A stretch of DNA of 8,081 nt, taken from contig JAFGFV010000313.1 of assembly GCA_016930895.1 (NCBI GenBank), positions 1 through 8,081 of the forward strand, written 5' to 3'. Shown piece by piece: positions 6,640 through 8,081 of the stretch. Below the pieces are notes generated by a model. The model was not told the origin of the DNA, did no database searches, and saw only the letters and a program-made list of their open reading frames with translations. A program made the position numbers and the translations under genes. The number at the start of each line of letters is the position of its first letter. Position 1 is the first letter of the stretch. The DNA comes from Spirochaetales bacterium. Its GTDB lineage: Bacteria; Spirochaetota; Spirochaetia; SZUA-6; DRHE01.

Positions 6640-8081
6640 ATGGTCTTCAGCAGCAGCGTCTTCGTCTTCCTGTTTCTTCCTCTGTTCCTGATCGTGTACT
6701 ACCTGCTTCCCTTTCGGGCCCGCTCGGCCTGGATCCTGGCGGGCAGCTGGCTCTTCTACGCCTGGTGGCGCGTGGACTTTCTGGCCCTCATCGTGGGGGT
6801 GAGTCTCTGGACCTATCTGCTGGGGCGGCGCATCGCCGCACTGCCGGCCGGGCCCGGCCGGCTGGCCCTGGCCCTCGGGGTCGCGGGCAACCTGGCGGTG
6901 CTCGGGTACTTCAAGTACTTCAACTTCGGCATCGAAAGCCTGAACGCGCTGCTCGGGAGCCTGGGCGCCGCCCGGATCACCGCCTGGGAGGTGGTCCTGC
7001 CGGTGGGTATCTCCTTCTACGTGTTCCAGGCCACCAGCTACCTGGTGGATCTGCACCGCGGCGACGCCCCGGAGGCGCGAAGCTACCTGGACCTGGCGGC
7101 CTACATCTCCCTGTTTCCCCAGCTCATCGCCGGCCCGATCATCCGCTACAAGGACATTGCCGGTCAGTTGCTGCACCGGGAGCACAGCTTTGCCAGCTTC
7201 TCGGAAGGCTCCTGGCGCTTCATGGTCGGCTTCTGCAAGAAGGTGCTGGTGGCCGACACCGTGGCGGTCCTGGCCGACGCGGCTTTCGCTCTCGCCGCCC
7301 CGACGGCGGCCGACGCCTGGCTGGGAACCGCGGCGTACGCGGTCCAGATCTACTTCGATTTCTCGGGCTATTCCGACATGGCCATCGGCCTGGGCCTGAT
7401 GATGGGGTTCCGCTTCATGGAGAACTTCCGGGCCCCCTATCTCGCCTCGAGCATCACGGAGTTCTGGGGACGCTGGCACATCAGCCTCTCCACCTGGCTG
7501 CGGGACTACCTGTACATCCCGCTGGGGGGCAACCGGCGCGGCCGCAGGCGCACCCTGGTCAACCTGATGACGGTCATGCTGCTCGGCGGACTCTGGCACG
7601 GCGCCGCCTGGACGTACGTCCTGTGGGGAGCCTGGCACGGCCTGCTGCTGGCGGCCGAGCGCCTGCGGAGTCTGTTCGCCGGACCAGCGGCCGTCCGAAA
7701 GGGCGGCTCAGGGGTCCCAGCCTCCTCCGGTTTTTCCCGGGCCCCCTCCGGCCTTTCCCGGCTCGCCGGGGTGGCCCGAACCATGGTCCTGGTTCTGGCC
7801 GGCTGGGTCCTGTTCCGCAGCCCGGACCTGCAGGCGGCGGGGTCCATGTACGCCGGGATGATCGGTCTGCGAGGCCTGGGCCTGAGCGACACTCTGCGCT
7901 GGCAGCTGAGCCCGCTGGCCCTCTCGGTCCTGGCCCTGGCCGTTCTCGGGATGTACGTGATGCCCCTGCTCGGCGAACGGCTGCGCCGGGGGGAGCCGCA
8001 TCCGTCGGGCCGAGGGGCGCCGCCGGAGGGGCGGCTGCGCGAGAGGGAGGGGCTGCTTCGCCTGAGGCGGGGCTGGGCAGG
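6640..8081 (+). CDS. algI: AlgI-like MBOAT membrane O-acyltransferase, C-terminus cut by window
   Basis: An open frame of 480 codons from ATG 6640 to the right edge without a stop. The multi-pass membrane protein carries the AlgI/MBOAT signatures in order: an N-terminal FSSSVFVFLFLPLFL helix, YFKYFNF, PVGISFYVFQ, FPQLIAGPIIRY, FDFSGYSDMAIG, WHISLSTWLRDYLYIPLGGN (His280), then LWHGAAWTYVLWGAWHG with the conserved MBOAT histidine at His320 and a second at His333. AlgI passes an acetyl group from a cytosolic donor across the inner membrane to periplasmic partners that acetylate a polysaccharide. The start lacks a clear Shine-Dalgarno site, so translation is probably coupled to algF, whose stop ends 9 nt earlier. 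A Gly/Ser/Pro-rich loop at about 348-372 contains a short duplication, and the visible C-terminal part (about 447-480) is Arg/Gly/Pro-rich. Alternatives are other polymer-acylating MBOAT proteins of the same family. Confidence 0.92.
   Translation, partial: MVFSSSVFVFLFLPLFLIVYYLLPFRARSAWILAGSWLFYAWWRVDFLALIVGVSLWTYLLGRRIAALPAGPGRLALALGVAGNLAVLGYFKYFNFGIESLNALLGSLGAARITAWEVVLPVGISFYVFQATSYLVDLHRGDAPEARSYLDLAAYISLFPQLIAGPIIRYKDIAGQLLHREHSFASFSEGSWRFMVGFCKKVLVADTVAVLADAAFALAAPTAADAWLGTAAYAVQIYFDFSGYSDMAIGLGLMMGFRFMENFRAPYLASSITEFWGRWHISLSTWLRDYLYIPLGGNRRGRRRTLVNLMTVMLLGGLWHGAAWTYVLWGAWHGLLLAAERLRSLFAGPAAVRKGGSGVPASSGFSRAPSGLSRLAGVARTMVLVLAGWVLFRSPDLQAAGSMYAGMIGLRGLGLSDTLRWQLSPLALSVLALAVLGMYVMPLLGERLRRGEPHPSGRGAPPEGRLREREGLLRLRRGWA
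7724..7761 (+). repeat. Imperfect 21-bp-period tandem duplication inside algI
   Basis: CCTCCGGTTTTTCCCGG (7724-7740) is repeated as CCTCCGGCCTTTCCCGG (7745-7761), 15 of 17 bases identical, with a 21-bp period that keeps the frame. It encodes SGFSR then SGLSR in a hydrophilic loop between membrane segments, so it probably adds length to a loop without disturbing the catalytic core. Confidence 0.6.

Noticed and set aside
5869..7638. 589-residue minus-strand open frame across algF and algI
   Set aside because: Antisense artefact of GC-rich codons: it spans two well-recognised plus-strand genes and has no domain pattern.
1..8081. tRNA, rRNA, CRISPR array, insertion sequence or attachment site
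   Set aside because: No cloverleaf-like sequence, regularly spaced repeats, transposase motifs or terminal inverted repeats were seen on either strand.

Overview
This is a GC-rich, gene-dense bacterial window. The exported and membrane-anchored proteins, multiheme c-type cytochrome and AlgF/AlgI-type polysaccharide acetylation proteins point to a Gram-negative (diderm) anaerobe or facultative anaerobe. The lineage cannot be fixed from sequence alone. A DUF1576-type membrane protein beside AlgF/AlgI proteins would fit a spirochaete or a similar anaerobic lineage, but that is a weak inference.

Layout: (1) About 1-430, minus strand: the N-terminal 143 codons of an integral membrane protein of the DUF1576 type, leaving the window at its left edge. 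(2) 431-848: a roughly 420-bp divergent intergenic region with a candidate promoter for the minus-strand gene and several GC-rich inverted repeats. (3) 849-3334, plus strand: a two-gene redox unit, consisting of a membrane-anchored pentaheme cytochrome c with EF-hand-like calcium loops and a NOX/ferric-reductase-type flavocytochrome b. Together they look like a path that carries electrons from cytosolic NAD(P)H across the membrane to an extracytoplasmic multiheme cytochrome. (4) 3335-3440: a short spacer with a hairpin and a candidate promoter. (5) 3441-8081, plus strand: a tightly coupled operon of two paralogous secreted alpha/beta-hydrolases (secretory-lipase-like), an AlgF-like periplasmic protein and an AlgI-like MBOAT O-acyltransferase that runs off the right edge. 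Its first three genes overlap by 4 nt at each junction, and algI follows after 9 nt.

Taken together, genes 3-6 look like a polysaccharide acylation module. AlgI would move acyl groups across the membrane and AlgF would act in the periplasm. The paired secreted serine hydrolases are unusual companions and could act as esterases or transferases on the same ester-modified polymer. No polymerase and no AlgJ/AlgX-type acetyltransferase is visible, although one could lie downstream. The most notable points are the calcium-loop pentaheme/NOX-like pair and the duplicated hydrolases built into an AlgF-AlgI operon.
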